64,000 bases of DNA from Calidifontibacter indicus. Lineage in GTDB: Bacteria > Actinomycetota > Actinomycetes > Actinomycetales > Dermatophilaceae. The translations under genes were made by a program, and so were the position numbers. Where the stretch lies: positions 1,054,001 to 1,118,000 of the forward strand of contig NZ_QTUA01000001.1 in the NCBI RefSeq assembly GCF_003386865.1, in the 5' to 3' direction. The stretch's first letter is position 1. Each line of letters begins with the position of its first letter. Below the pieces are notes generated by a model. It was given only the letters and a program-made list of their open reading frames with translations. It ran no database searches and was not told the origin of the DNA. Shown piece after piece: positions 52,397 through 61,923 of the stretch.

Positions 52397-53734
52397 ATGT
52401 CCACCCCGCAGACCTCGGTTTCCGCTGCCCTGCTCGACCGTGCCCGCCGGGTCACCCCCGGTGGGGTCAATTCCCCGGTGCGTGCGTTCCGGGCGGTCGG
52501 CGGCACCCCGCGTTTCATCGCCTCGGCCAAGGGCCCGTGGCTCACCGACGTCGACGGCAACGAATACGTCGACCTCATCTGTTCGTGGGGGCCGATGATC
52601 CTCGGCCACTCCCACCCCGAGGTGGAGCGCGCGGTGCGCGAGGCGGCGACCAAGGGCTTCTCGTTCGGCACCCCGAGCGAGAACGAGGTGGCTCTCGCCG
52701 AGGAGATCGTCTCCCGGGTCGACCCGGTCGAGCAGGTGCGACTGGTCAGCAGCGGCACCGAGGCCACGATGAGCGCGCTGCGGTTGGCCCGCGGGTTCAC
52801 CGGCCGCACCAAGGTCGTGAAGTTCGCCGGTTGCTACCACGGTCACGTCGACGCGCTGCTCGCCCAGGCGGGCTCCGGTGTCGCCACCTTCGCGCTGCCC
52901 GACTCCGCGGGTGTGCCCGAGTCGAACGCCCACGACACGATCGTGTTGCCGTACAACGACATTGCCGCGCTCGAGGCGGCATTCGCCGAGTACGGCGACG
53001 AGATCGCCTGCGTCATCACCGAGGCGAGCCCCGGCAACATGGGTGTCGTGCCACCGGCGCCCGGGTTCACCGCCGCGCTGCGCAATGTCACCCGCGCACA
53101 CGGCGCGCTGCTGATCAGCGACGAGGTGATGACCGGCTTCCGCTGCTCGCCGTCCGGGTGGTTCGGGCTGGAAGGCCCGCAGGGCGACGGCGTGCCCGAC
53201 CTGTTCACCTTCGGCAAGGTCATGGGCGGCGGTTTCCCGGCCGCGGCGTTCGGCGGCCGCGCCGACATCATGAGCCGCCTGGCTCCCGACGGCCCCGTCT
53301 ACCAGGCGGGCACCCTGTCGGGTAACCCCGTCGCCACCGCGGCGGGCCTGACCACCCTGCGCCTGTGCACCCCGGACATCTACGGCCGGCTCGACGTCGC
53401 CGCCCGCGCCATCGCCGGCGCGACGTCCGAAGCCCTCGACAAGGCGGGCGTGCCGCACGTCGTGCAATGGGCGGGTTCGATGTTCAGCGTGTTCTTCCGC
53501 GAGGAGCCGGTCGCCAACTACGACGACGCGAAGGCACAGGACACCGCCGCGTTCGGCCGGTTCTTCCACGCGATGCTCGACCAGGGCGTGCACCTGCCGC
53601 CGAGCGCCTACGAGGCGTGGTTCGTCAGCGCGTCCCACGACGACGACGCCGTCAACAAGGTGATCGACGCGCTGCCGGCCGCCGTCGCGGCGATCACGTC
53701 ATCCACAGGAACGGATGGGAACCTTCCGGCATGA
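52397..53734 (+). CDS. hemL: Glutamate-1-semialdehyde 2,1-aminomutase
   Basis: A 445-residue PLP enzyme that converts the HemA product to 5-aminolevulinate. Motifs: [53 protein letters not shown] and the PLP-lysine region [19 protein letters not shown]. Two in-frame ATGs (52388, 52397) lie in GACAATGGGGGCCATG; the second begins the usual MSTPQTS-like N-terminus. It overlaps the next gene by four bases. It is separated from the hemA operon by two genes. Confidence 0.96.
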   Translation: MSTPQTSVSAALLDRARRVTPGGVNSPVRAFRAVGGTPRFIASAKGPWLTDVDGNEYVDLICSWGPMILGHSHPEVERAVREAATKGFSFGTPSENEVALAEEIVSRVDPVEQVRLVSSGTEATMSALRLARGFTGRTKVVKFAGCYHGHVDALLAQAGSGVATFALPDSAGVPESNAHDTIVLPYNDIAALEAAFAEYGDEIACVITEASPGNMGVVPPAPGFTAALRNVTRAHGALLISDEVMTGFRCSPSGWFGLEGPQGDGVPDLFTFGKVMGGGFPAAAFGGRADIMSRLAPDGPVYQAGTLSGNPVATAAGLTTLRLCTPDIYGRLDVAARAIAGATSEALDKAGVPHVVQWAGSMFSVFFREEPVANYDDAKAQDTAAFGRFFHAMLDQGVHLPPSAYEAWFVSASHDDDAVNKVIDALPAAVAAITSSTGTDGNLPA

Positions 53735-54372
53735 GCACCCGTACCGTCGTCCACCTCGTCCGGCACGGCGAGGTGCACAACCCGCAGGGTGTGCTCTACG
53801 GACGGATGCCCGGTTTCCACCTGTCCGAGCTCGGCCGCGAGATGGCCGTCGTGGTGGGGGAGTACCTCTCCACCCACGACGTCACCCACCTGGTCAGCTC
53901 GCCCCTGGAACGCGCACAGGAGACCATCGAGCCGTTGGCCGAGACGCTGCACCAGGCGGTCACGATCGACGAGCGCGTCATCGAGGCGGGCAACGACTTC
54001 GAGGGCATGACCGTCGGCTCCAACCCCAAGCAACTGCTCAACCCGCGCCTGTGGCCCAAGCTCGTCAACCCGACCGTGCCGTCGTGGGGTGAGCCCTACA
54101 CCCAGATCGCGAGCCGGATGCAGGCCGCCGTCGCCGACGCCCGCGACGCCGCCCGCGGCCACGAAGCGGTGATCGTCAGCCACCAGCTGCCGGTGTGGAT
54201 CGCCCGGTTGGCGTTCGAGGGACGCCGCTACTGGCACGACCCGCGCAAACGGGAGTGTTCGCTGGCGTCGGTCACCAGCATCGGCTTCGCCGACGACAAC
54301 CTGCTGAGCATCCAGTACTCCGAGCCGGCCGCCGCGCTGGTCGCCCGCGCCTCGAAAGTGCCCGGAGCATGA
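53731..54372 (+). CDS. Histidine phosphatase (phosphoglycerate-mutase superfamily)
   Basis: A 213-residue phosphatase with the RHG motif ([20 protein letters not shown]), acidic residue region [12 protein letters not shown] and second His in [12 protein letters not shown]. Substrate unknown. ATG 53731 overlaps the hemL stop and its stop overlaps the tlpA-like start (ATGA), so it is inside one transcriptional unit with hemL and the cytochrome c genes. This gene order (hemL-phosphatase-TlpA-CcdA-ResB-CcsB) is common in actinomycetes. Confidence 0.92.
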   Translation: MSTRTVVHLVRHGEVHNPQGVLYGRMPGFHLSELGREMAVVVGEYLSTHDVTHLVSSPLERAQETIEPLAETLHQAVTIDERVIEAGNDFEGMTVGSNPKQLLNPRLWPKLVNPTVPSWGEPYTQIASRMQAAVADARDAARGHEAVIVSHQLPVWIARLAFEGRRYWHDPRKRECSLASVTSIGFADDNLLSIQYSEPAAALVARASKVPGA

Positions 54373-54968
54373 GCGCCAGCCGCCGCACCGTGCTCACCGC
54401 CCTCGGCGGGATGTTCGCCACGGCGACCCTCGCCGCGTGCAGCAGCGACCCGAATTCCGTTTCCGCACAGGCGAACAAGGGCGACTCGAAGGGTTACGTC
54501 GCCGGCGACGGCACCATCGAGCAGCTCGCCGTCTCCCAGCGGGGCAAGCCGGTGCAACTCGACGGCACCCTGCTCGACGGCAAGACGTGGAGCAGCAGCA
54601 GCGCCGACGGCAAGGTCGTCGTGCTCAACGTGTGGGGCGCGTGGTGCCCGCCCTGCCAGAACGAACTGCCGCATCTGCAGAGCGCCTGGGCCGGTTGGCA
54701 GGCCGCCGGGCAGCCGGTCGTCATGCTCGGCATCAACCAGCGCGACTCGGTGCAGCGCGCGCAGGCCACGCTGGCGAAGTTAAAGGTCACCTACCCGTCC
54801 CTGGCCGAGGACGGCGGCAAGGCGCTGCTGTCGCTGCAGGGCAAGGTGCGCGCCTACCCGACCACCCTCGTGCTCGACAAGGAGCACCGCATCGCGGCCC
54901 GCGTGTCGGGCGAGGTCACCGAGGCGACCCTCAAGGGTCTCGTCGACGACGTGCTGAAGTCGGCGTAG
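54369..54968 (+). CDS. TlpA/ResA-like thiol-disulfide oxidoreductase lipoprotein
   Basis: A 199-residue exported lipoprotein. N-terminus [20 protein letters not shown] has a Tat-like SRRTVLT, then lipobox LAAC. The thioredoxin domain has WGAWCPPCQNELPHLQSAW with active site CPPC and the cis-Pro region RAYPTTLVLD. It probably keeps apocytochrome c haem-binding cysteines reduced, fed by CcdA downstream. It overlaps the phosphatase gene by four bases. Confidence 0.93.
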   Translation: MSASRRTVLTALGGMFATATLAACSSDPNSVSAQANKGDSKGYVAGDGTIEQLAVSQRGKPVQLDGTLLDGKTWSSSSADGKVVVLNVWGAWCPPCQNELPHLQSAWAGWQAAGQPVVMLGINQRDSVQRAQATLAKLKVTYPSLAEDGGKALLSLQGKVRAYPTTLVLDKEHRIAARVSGEVTEATLKGLVDDVLKSA

Positions 54969-54977
54969 TCGCTCTCG

Positions 54978-55727
54978 ATGATCACCGACGTCGGTTCCAC
55001 GGTCGTCTCCGGCAGCCTGCCGGTGGCGCTCGCGCTCGCGCTGCTGGCCGGCGTGGTGTCGTTCGCGTCGCCGTGCGTGCTGCCGTTGGTGCCGGGGTTC
55101 CTCGCCTACGTCACCGGCCTCACCGACGAACAACGTCGCACCCGGTTGGTGGCGGGGGCGCTGCTGTTCGTGCTCGGCTTCGGGGCCGTGCTCGTGTCGG
55201 TGGCCGTCGCGCTCGGCGTGGCGCTCGAAGCCACCCAGCAGTACCGTGCCACGATCAACCGGGTCGCCGGGGTGATCGTCATCGTGCTCGCGCTGGTCTA
55301 CCTCGGCTTCATCGGACAGCGCGGTCTGCCGGTGCGCTGGCGCCCCGCCGCCGGGCTGGCCGGCGCGCCGTTGCTCGGCGTCGTGTTCGGGCTCGGCATG
55401 AGCCCGTGCATCGGCCCGGTCTACGGCGCGATCCTGTCGGTCAACGCCCCGCTCGCCGGTGACGGCGGGTTCGTCGGACGCGGTGTCGTGCTGGCGATCT
55501 GTTATGCCGTGGGACTGGGCATCCCGTTCGTTCTCATCGCCGCCGGTTGGTCACGTGCCGAGCGGGCTTCACGTTGGTTGCGTGACCACCACCGTGCGAT
55601 CCAATGGGTCGGCGGGGGACTGATGTTGCTGGTCGGCCTGTTGATGGTCGCCGGGGTCTGGGAGCAGTTCATTGTCTGGATGCAGACGAACCTTGTCGGC
55701 GTCGACGGATTCCGGACGGTGATCTGA
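54978..55727 (+). CDS. ccdA: CcdA cytochrome c biogenesis thiol-electron transporter
   Basis: A 249-residue protein with six membrane helices that carries electrons from cytosolic thioredoxin to the TlpA/ResA-like protein. The paired Cys motifs are SFASPCVLPLVPGFLAYVTG and GLGMSPCIGPVYGAILS. ATG 54978 lies nine bases after the tlpA-like stop. It overlaps resB by one base (TGATG). Second member of this family in the window, with the mer-linked gene at 15496. Confidence 0.95.
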   Translation: MITDVGSTVVSGSLPVALALALLAGVVSFASPCVLPLVPGFLAYVTGLTDEQRRTRLVAGALLFVLGFGAVLVSVAVALGVALEATQQYRATINRVAGVIVIVLALVYLGFIGQRGLPVRWRPAAGLAGAPLLGVVFGLGMSPCIGPVYGAILSVNAPLAGDGGFVGRGVVLAICYAVGLGIPFVLIAAGWSRAERASRWLRDHHRAIQWVGGGLMLLVGLLMVAGVWEQFIVWMQTNLVGVDGFRTVI

Positions 55728-57358
55728 TGACGACCACCGAGACCCGTCCGACCGCGTCCGGCCCCACCCAGCCCAAGCTGGGCCTCGTGGGCACGCTGCG
55801 CTGGTTGTGGCGCCAGCTCACCTCGATGCGCACCGCGCTGTTCCTGCTGTTGATCCTGTCGGTGGCCGCGGTGCCCGGCTCGATCTTCCCGCAGCGGTCG
55901 ATCAACGCCGGCCGCGTGACCGACTACCTCGACAAGCACAAGACCGTCGGCCCGTGGCTCGACCGGTTCGGCTTCTTCGACGTGTTCTCCAGCCCGTGGT
56001 TCGCCGCGATCTACCTGCTGCTGATCGTGTCGCTGCTGGGCTGTGTGATCCCGCGCATGCGCATTCACTACCGGTCGCTGCGGTCGCCGATCCCGAAGGT
56101 GCCCGCCCGGCTCGGCCGGCTCGCCGCGAGCGCCGACGAGGAAATCGACGCGGCGCCGGCGGAGGTCATCGCCGCGGCACGAACCGCGTTGGGCCGCAGA
56201 CGTTACCGGCTGCGGGAGGACGACCTGCCCGCTGACGGTCCGCTCGAGCTCTCGGCCGAGGGCGGCCGGCTGCGCGAGACCGGCAACCTGCTGTTCCACC
56301 TGTCGCTGGTGATCGTGATCATCTCGGTCGCGATGGGTTCGCTGCTCGGCTGGCGCGGCGACGTGATCGTGCCGGAGAAGAGCGACTTCGCCTCCACCAT
56401 GACGCGTTACGACACGCTCGACCCGGGCCCGTGGGTGGACCTGGAGAAGATCACGCCCTGGACGCTCACGATGAACAAGCTCGACGTGTCGTTCGAGGAG
56501 AACGTGCCGGCCGACTCGCCGCAGTACGGCCAGCCGCGCAGCTTCACCGCCCAGGTGACCACGACGGACGGCGCCGGCGGAAAGGCCACCGACCAGCAGA
56601 TCTCGGTCAACCACCCGCTGAAGATCGGCGGCTCCAACGTCTACCTGCTCGGCAACGGCTACGCCCCGAAGGTCGTCGTGCGCGACGCGAAGGGCAAGGT
56701 GCTCTACGACGACGCCACCCCGTTCCTGCCGCAGGACAACAACTACCGCTCGGTCGGCGCGATCAAGGTGACCGGTGCGTCGCCGCAGCAGTACGGCTTC
56801 TTCGGCCTGTTCCTGCCGTCCGTCGCCTTCGACGACGTGCAAGGGCCCTACTCGACCTTCCCCGACCTCAAGGAGCCGGCGCTGGTGCTCGGCATGTACG
56901 AGGGCAACCTGTTCCCCGGCGGGCGACCGCAGTCGGTGTTCTCGCTCGACACCAGCGAGATGAAACAGGTCATGGCCACCAACGGTCAGCCGCTGCGCAT
57001 GATGATCCGCCCCGGCGAGACCATCCAGTTGCCCGGCGGACGCGGCTCGATCACCCTCGAGGCCGTGCCGCGCTGGGCCGGTCTGTCGGTGCGCACCGAC
57101 CCGGGCAAGGTGCCCGCACTCGTCGGCGCGATGCTCGGTCTGATCGGTCTGGTGATGTCGATGGTGCTGCGCCGCCGCCGCATTTTCCTGCGTGTGACCC
57201 CGACCGACGCCGGCGGCAGCCGGGTGCAGATCGGCGCGCTCGCCAAGGGCGACGACCCGCGTCTGCAGCTCGCCGTCGACGAACTGCTCGGAACGCTCCG
57301 AGCCAGCACCTCGGGTGCGACGTACCCTGTTCAGGACAAGAAAGCAGGTCCCCGATGA
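55727..57358 (+). CDS. resB: ResB/Ccs1 cytochrome c synthase subunit
   Basis: A 543-residue membrane protein of System II cytochrome c maturation, which with CcsB/CcsA attaches haem to apocytochromes. Helices at about 35-55, 90-110 and 185-205, then a long extracytoplasmic domain (about 210-465) and a last helix (VPALVGAMLGLIGLVMSMVL). Family parts: LTSMRTALFLLLILSVAAVP, GNLLFHLSLVIVIISVAMGS. ATG 55727 couples to ccdA; its stop overlaps ccsB (ATGA). Confidence 0.94.
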   Translation: MTTTETRPTASGPTQPKLGLVGTLRWLWRQLTSMRTALFLLLILSVAAVPGSIFPQRSINAGRVTDYLDKHKTVGPWLDRFGFFDVFSSPWFAAIYLLLIVSLLGCVIPRMRIHYRSLRSPIPKVPARLGRLAASADEEIDAAPAEVIAAARTALGRRRYRLREDDLPADGPLELSAEGGRLRETGNLLFHLSLVIVIISVAMGSLLGWRGDVIVPEKSDFASTMTRYDTLDPGPWVDLEKITPWTLTMNKLDVSFEENVPADSPQYGQPRSFTAQVTTTDGAGGKATDQQISVNHPLKIGGSNVYLLGNGYAPKVVVRDAKGKVLYDDATPFLPQDNNYRSVGAIKVTGASPQQYGFFGLFLPSVAFDDVQGPYSTFPDLKEPALVLGMYEGNLFPGGRPQSVFSLDTSEMKQVMATNGQPLRMMIRPGETIQLPGGRGSITLEAVPRWAGLSVRTDPGKVPALVGAMLGLIGLVMSMVLRRRRIFLRVTPTDAGGSRVQIGALAKGDDPRLQLAVDELLGTLRASTSGATYPVQDKKAGPR

Positions 57359-58347
57359 TCACCTCCCTCATGACCTCCGGGGTCGACCAGGCCCTCGCCG
57401 ACAACAGCCTCCGGCTGCTGTGGTCGTCGGCGCTCGTGCTGACCCTCGCGATGCTGTCGTTCACCGTCGACCTCGCGGGACACCCCGGCCGTCAGGCCCG
57501 GGCGGCCGCGCGCCGGGCCGGCGAGACGCAGGAGGTGGCCGAGGCCGGCGGTGACACCGCCGTGGTCACGAAGGTCGAGACCGAGGCACCCGACGTGCCG
57601 GAGAAGCGGCAGTGGGCCGGCATCGGCATCTCGCTGTCGTGGCTGGGCGCCCTGCTGCTCATTGCCTGCATCGCCACCCGTGGCTGGTCGGTGCAGCGCC
57701 CGCCGCTGGGCAACATGTACGAGTTCCTGCTCGTCGGTTGCGGTTTCGTGATGGTCGCCTACCTGGGCTGGGCGCTGCGACACGACGTCCGGTGGCTCGG
57801 GGCGTTCGTCACCGGCGTCGTCGTGCTCTTCGAGATGCTCGCCGGTCTGGTGTTCTACACCGACGCCAGCCAGCTGCTGCCGTCGCTGCGCAGCTACTGG
57901 CTGTCGATCCACGTCACCGTCGCCACCTTGTCGGTCGCGTTGTTCACCGTCGCGTTCGTGCTGCACGCCCTGTGGTTCGTGCAGGCCTGGCGGGAGAAGA
58001 AGCCCGGCAAGCTCGCCTTCATGGACGCCGTGCCCGGCAAGGACACGCTCGACCGGCTCGCGTACGGCGTGCTGATCATCGCTTTCCCGCTGTGGACCTT
58101 CACCCTCATCGCGGGCGCGATCTGGGCGCAGGAGGCCTGGGGCCAGTACTGGAGCTGGGACCCCAAGGAGGTGTGGACCCTGGTGATCTGGGTGCTCTAC
58201 GCCGCCTACCTGCACGCCCGCATGACCGCCGGGTGGAGCGGTCGCAAGTCGATCTACGTGGCGCTCGCCGGGTTCGCGTGCGTGCTGATCAACTACGGCA
58301 TCGTCAACGTGTTCTTCGTCGGCCAGCACTCCTACTCGGGAATGTGA
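57355..58347 (+). CDS. ccsB: CcsB/CcsA haem-handling cytochrome c biogenesis protein
   Basis: A 330-residue protein with about eight membrane helices that exports and presents haem for attachment. The WWD-type signature is AQEAWGQYWSWDPKEVWTLV, with histidine-bearing loops (SIHVTVATLS, YLHARMTAG). An acidic/basic cytosolic linker (about 45-90) separates helix 1 from the core. ATG 57355 overlaps resB by four bases. It completes the TlpA-CcdA-ResB-CcsB set. Confidence 0.94.
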   Translation: MITSLMTSGVDQALADNSLRLLWSSALVLTLAMLSFTVDLAGHPGRQARAAARRAGETQEVAEAGGDTAVVTKVETEAPDVPEKRQWAGIGISLSWLGALLLIACIATRGWSVQRPPLGNMYEFLLVGCGFVMVAYLGWALRHDVRWLGAFVTGVVVLFEMLAGLVFYTDASQLLPSLRSYWLSIHVTVATLSVALFTVAFVLHALWFVQAWREKKPGKLAFMDAVPGKDTLDRLAYGVLIIAFPLWTFTLIAGAIWAQEAWGQYWSWDPKEVWTLVIWVLYAAYLHARMTAGWSGRKSIYVALAGFACVLINYGIVNVFFVGQHSYSGM

Positions 58348-58351
58348 CCTG

Positions 58352-58648
58352 ATGGCGCGTTACACCGTTCTTCGTCTGCTCGTCTTCTTCGGCGTGCTCT
58401 GCGCGCTGTGGCTCACCCAACTGCGCGGCTGGGCCCTGCTGGTGCTGTCGGCGGTCGTGTCGGCGATCATCTCCACCTTCCTGCTGGCCGGTCCGCGCGA
58501 GGCGGTGGCCCAGAAGTTGGAACAGAAGGTCACCGAGCGGCGCGCGAAGGCCGACGAGTACCGCACGGCCGAGGACGACGACCTGGACGACGACCTCTCC
58601 ACGGCCGAAGGCAGCGACGAGGCCGACGAGGAGTACACCGACCGCTGA
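58352..58648 (+). CDS. DUF4229 membrane protein
   Basis: A 98-residue protein with two membrane helices (VLRLLVFFGVLCALWLTQL and LLVLSAVVSAIISTFLLAG), then a coiled charged region and a strongly acidic tail (AEDDDLDDDLSTAEGSDEAD). It matches the DUF4229 family, often found after the cytochrome c genes in actinomycetes. ATG 58352 lies four bases after the ccsB stop. Function unknown. Confidence 0.85.
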   Translation: MARYTVLRLLVFFGVLCALWLTQLRGWALLVLSAVVSAIISTFLLAGPREAVAQKLEQKVTERRAKADEYRTAEDDDLDDDLSTAEGSDEADEEYTDR

Positions 58649-58654
58649 GCGGTC

Positions 58655-59539
58655 TCAGCCCACCCGGTAGGCGAGGTACAACCCGAGGCCCAGCGTCAGG
58701 CCGTACGTCAGGCTGGTGAGCCCGGCGCCGGCCAGCGCCGGCACCAGGTCGCGGCCCTTGCGCCCGGCGATCACCGTGCGGATCGGCACGACTGCGGGCA
58801 GCAGCCCGACCACGCCCAGTGCCGCCCACGGCTGGTCGAACGCGATCACCACGACCGCCGCCAGCGCGATGACGTACATGCCGACGAACAGCACTCGGGT
58901 GCTGCGGTCGCCGATGCGGACGGCGAGCGTGCGCTTGCCGGAGACGGTGTCGCCGGGGATGTCACGCAGGTTGTTGACCAGCAGGATCGCCACCGCGAGT
59001 GCGCCCACGCCGATCGAGCCGGCCACCGCGGCGAGGTTGAGTTCCTTCGCCTGGGTGTAGGTGGTGCCGAGGGTCGCCACGAGACCGAAGAAGACGAACA
59101 CGAAGACCTCGCCGAGGCCCATGTAGCCGTACGGCTTGTCGCCCCCGGTGTACTTCCACGCCGCCCAGATCGCGGCCGCCCCGACGATCAGCAACCACCA
59201 GGTGCTGCTCAACGTGACGAGCGCGAGCCCGCAGAAACCGGCCCAGAAGAACGCGATGAACGCGGCGAGCTTCACGTTCGAGGGCGTGGCGAGGCGCTGC
59301 CCCACCAGGCGCACGGGTCCGACGCGGTCTTCGTCGGTGCCGCGGATGCCGTCGGAGTAGTCGTTGGCGTAGTTGACGCCGATCTGCAGCAACACCGACA
59401 CCAGCAGGGCGAGAACGGCGTAGCCGGGGTTGGCACGCTGCAGCACGTAGGCGGCGCCGGTGCCGACCGCGACGGGTGCGACGGCGGCGGGGATGGTGCG
59501 CGGACGGGCGCCGGCGATCCACTGGTTGAGCGTGGCCAT
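58655..59539 (-). CDS. menA: 1,4-dihydroxy-2-naphthoate octaprenyltransferase
   Basis: A 294-residue UbiA-family membrane enzyme that prenylates DHNA in menaquinone synthesis. First Asp-rich motif NYANDYSDGIRGTD, second NNLRDIPGDTVSGKRTLAVR; eight to nine helices. ATG 59539 starts MATLNQWIAGARPRTIPAAV, the usual N-terminus. It is convergent with DUF4229 (six bases between stops) and downstream of menE on the same strand. Confidence 0.95.
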   Translation of the reverse strand: MATLNQWIAGARPRTIPAAVAPVAVGTGAAYVLQRANPGYAVLALLVSVLLQIGVNYANDYSDGIRGTDEDRVGPVRLVGQRLATPSNVKLAAFIAFFWAGFCGLALVTLSSTWWLLIVGAAAIWAAWKYTGGDKPYGYMGLGEVFVFVFFGLVATLGTTYTQAKELNLAAVAGSIGVGALAVAILLVNNLRDIPGDTVSGKRTLAVRIGDRSTRVLFVGMYVIALAAVVVIAFDQPWAALGVVGLLPAVVPIRTVIAGRKGRDLVPALAGAGLTSLTYGLTLGLGLYLAYRVG

Positions 59540-59572
59540 AGGTGTTGCGAACTCCTGCAAGGGCAGGCCGGA

Positions 59573-60703
59573 TCAGGTCGCGGCGTCGGGAGAGGTCGCC
59601 CAATTTTGCCACTGGTCGGACGCCGCCAGTGCCACCCGGTCGGGTTTGCCCGGTCCGCGCAGCGGCAGGGCGTCGACCAGCAGCAGTCGGCGGGGCAGGG
59701 CATAGCCGGGCAGGGTGTCGCGCAGGGCCTCGCGGACGGCGCGCAGGGAGGGGCGCGGATCGGCGACGAGCGCGGCGCTCACCACCTGCCCCCACTCGGG
59801 GTCGGGCAGGCCCAGCACGACCGCCTCCCGCACGCCCGGCAGGCGGGTGAGCACGTCCTCGACCACCCGCGGCGCCACCTTCATGCCGCCGGTGTTGATG
59901 AGGTCGTCGGCCCGCCCGAGCACCTGCAGGCGTCCGTCGACGAAGGTGCCGAGGTCGCCGGTGCGGAAACCGCCGGCGCCGTCGAAGGCCTGCTCGGTGA
60001 GCTCGGGGTCGCCCAGGTAACCGAGGGCAACCGTGCTGCCGCGCAACGTGATCCGGTCGTCATCGAGTTCGACGGTGGTGCCGTCGAGCGGCTGCCCGTC
60101 GTAGACACAGCCGCCGGCGGTCTCGCTCATGCCGTACGTCGTGCACACCCGCACCCCGGCGTCGGCCGAGCGTTCGAGCAGGGCCGGCGGGCTGGCCGCA
60201 CCACCGAGCAGGATCGCGTCGTAACGGCGCAACGCCTCGCCGCGACCGGCCTCGAGCAGCCGCACCAGCTGGGTCGGCACCAGGGAGGTGTAGCAGCGTT
60301 CGGCGGTGAGTTCGCCTGTCGCCTGCACGAATTCGTCGATGCCGAAGGAGGCGAGGGTGACCGGCACGGTGCCCGCGACGATGCTGCGCACAATCACCTG
60401 GGTGCCGGCGATGTGCTGCGGCGGCATGGGCAGCAGCCACTGACCGGGGCCGCCGAGCCGGGCGTGGGTGGCGGTGGCGCTCGCGCGCAGATTTTCGGCG
60501 GTGAGCATCGCGCGCTTCGGCCGACCGGTCGAGCCACTGGTGGAGACCACCAGCGCGACGCCGTCCGGCACCCGGTCGTGATCGGGCGGGCCGGCATCGG
60601 TGAGCGGGGCGACCGCGGGCCCTCCCTCGAGCGCGTCGAGCAGGGCCCGGCGGTAGCTGCGCAGGTCGGCCGCGTCGACGGGGAAGGGGACCAGAGGGCG
60701 CAT
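59573..60703 (-). CDS. menE: o-Succinylbenzoate-CoA ligase
   Basis: A 376-residue AMP-forming acyl-CoA synthetase of the menaquinone pathway. A3 motif VVSTSGSTGRPKRAML, TTYGMSETAGGCVYDG, GYLGDPELTEQAF, FRTGDLGTFVDGRLQVLGRA and the C-terminal Lys region LRGPGKPDRVAL. It is short, as usual for actinobacterial MenE. ATG 60703 follows a GTG at 60712 that is less likely. It lies 33 bases from menA, so the two are one operon. Confidence 0.93.
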   Translation of the reverse strand: MRPLVPFPVDAADLRSYRRALLDALEGGPAVAPLTDAGPPDHDRVPDGVALVVSTSGSTGRPKRAMLTAENLRASATATHARLGGPGQWLLPMPPQHIAGTQVIVRSIVAGTVPVTLASFGIDEFVQATGELTAERCYTSLVPTQLVRLLEAGRGEALRRYDAILLGGAASPPALLERSADAGVRVCTTYGMSETAGGCVYDGQPLDGTTVELDDDRITLRGSTVALGYLGDPELTEQAFDGAGGFRTGDLGTFVDGRLQVLGRADDLINTGGMKVAPRVVEDVLTRLPGVREAVVLGLPDPEWGQVVSAALVADPRPSLRAVREALRDTLPGYALPRRLLLVDALPLRGPGKPDRVALAASDQWQNWATSPDAAT

Positions 60704-60912
60704 GGTGACCACCCTAGGCAGGTCGCCGGGTGATCATCCCAAAGGGTGAAATTCGGTCGACGAGCGCCGTAGATTCCGCGTCATTCCGCGATCTTTCACA
60801 GTGCGGAAGAACGTCGGGGTGCTCCGGAGTCCCCATCCGGGCGCCCGACCGTGACAGAAAAGTGGATTGGAGACGCCGAACACGTCGGCGCGCTCGAACT
60901 GAGGGGAAGACA

Positions 60913-61815
60913 ATGAACTTCGATCTCGATCGCCTGCAGCACATGAACGTTCTCGACCAGGACGGCGAAAAGATCGGCTCCGTCGGGCAGATCTACCTCG
61001 ACGACGAGACCGGTCGCGCCTCCTTCGTGACCGTGAAGACCGGCCTCTTCGGCACCAAGGAGACCTTCGTGCCGCTCGACGGCGCACGCGAGGACGGCGA
61101 CGACCTGCGGGTGCCCTACACCAAGGACTTCGTGAAGGACGCGCCGAACGTCGACGCCGACGGCCACCTCTCCGAGCAGGAGCAGGACGCCATCCAGGAC
61201 TACTACCGCGGTCAGGGTGCCGGCCGGGGCGACCTGCGTGGCGACCTGCGTGACGACCGTCGCGACGAGTTCGTCGGCAACAGCACCGACCTCACCGACC
61301 GCACCGACCTCGACGCGCGCCGAGAGGGCGACGTCGAGGCCGCGATGCCGGTGGCGGGCGGCGCCGACCGCAACTTCGACGAGCGTCGCGGCAACCTCGA
61401 GGGCGACCGCCACACCGACGGCGACACCGACTCGATGGTGCGCCGCGAGGAGGAGCTGCGCGTCGGCAAGGAGCGTGTCGAGACCGGCCGTGTGCGACTG
61501 CGCAAGCACGTCGTGACCGAGCAGAAGACCATCACCGTGCCGGTCGAGCGCGAGGAGTTCGAGGTCGTCCGCGAGCCCATCGCCGAGGGCACCACCTCGC
61601 AGGGCGAGCTCGGTGACGACGAGGCGTCGATCACCCTCTCCGAGGAGCGTCCGGTGGTCGACAAGGTCGTCGTCGACAAGGAGCGCGTCGGTCTGCAGAC
61701 CAACACCGTGCAGGACGACCGCGAGGTGCAGGCCGAGGTCGGCCGCGAGGAGATCGAGGTCGACCTTGAGGGTGGCGTCGACCGCGACGGCCGCATCGAC
61801 CGCAACGACCGCTGA
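60913..61815 (+). CDS. PRC-barrel and DUF2382 stress-type protein
   Basis: A 300-residue protein. Residues 1-80 are a PRC barrel (LQHMNVLDQDGEKIGSVGQI, SFVTVKTGLFGTKETFVPLD). A charged linker at 95-180 is rich in Asp/Arg (GDLRGDLRDDRRD). Residues 180-285 are DUF2382 (RREEELRVGKERVETGRVRL, then HVVTEQKTITVPVEREEFEV). ATG 60913 follows GAGGGGAAGA. Such proteins are often stress-induced in actinomycetes and near-cytosolic; the role is not established. Confidence 0.92.
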   Translation: MNFDLDRLQHMNVLDQDGEKIGSVGQIYLDDETGRASFVTVKTGLFGTKETFVPLDGAREDGDDLRVPYTKDFVKDAPNVDADGHLSEQEQDAIQDYYRGQGAGRGDLRGDLRDDRRDEFVGNSTDLTDRTDLDARREGDVEAAMPVAGGADRNFDERRGNLEGDRHTDGDTDSMVRREEELRVGKERVETGRVRLRKHVVTEQKTITVPVEREEFEVVREPIAEGTTSQGELGDDEASITLSEERPVVDKVVVDKERVGLQTNTVQDDREVQAEVGREEIEVDLEGGVDRDGRIDRNDR

Positions 61816-61845
61816 GGTCGCGAGCGCCGAGCTCACCTGATCGAA

Positions 61846-61889
61846 GCTGCGGGCCGCACTCCCCGAAGGAGGGGGGTGCGGCCCGCAGC
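61846..61889 (+). terminator. Strong GC hairpin after the PRC/DUF2382 gene
   Basis: A perfect 14-bp stem GCTGCGGGCCGCAC/GTGCGGCCCGCAGC, with a 16-nt loop that can extend pairing through CCCC/GGGG. It lies 30 bases after the stop. It lacks a T-tract, as is common in high-GC actinomycetes, and separates this gene from the SDR gene. Confidence 0.75.
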
Positions 61890-61923
61890 CGTCGGTGGCG
61901 CCGCCCCCTCCTAAGCTGCAGCC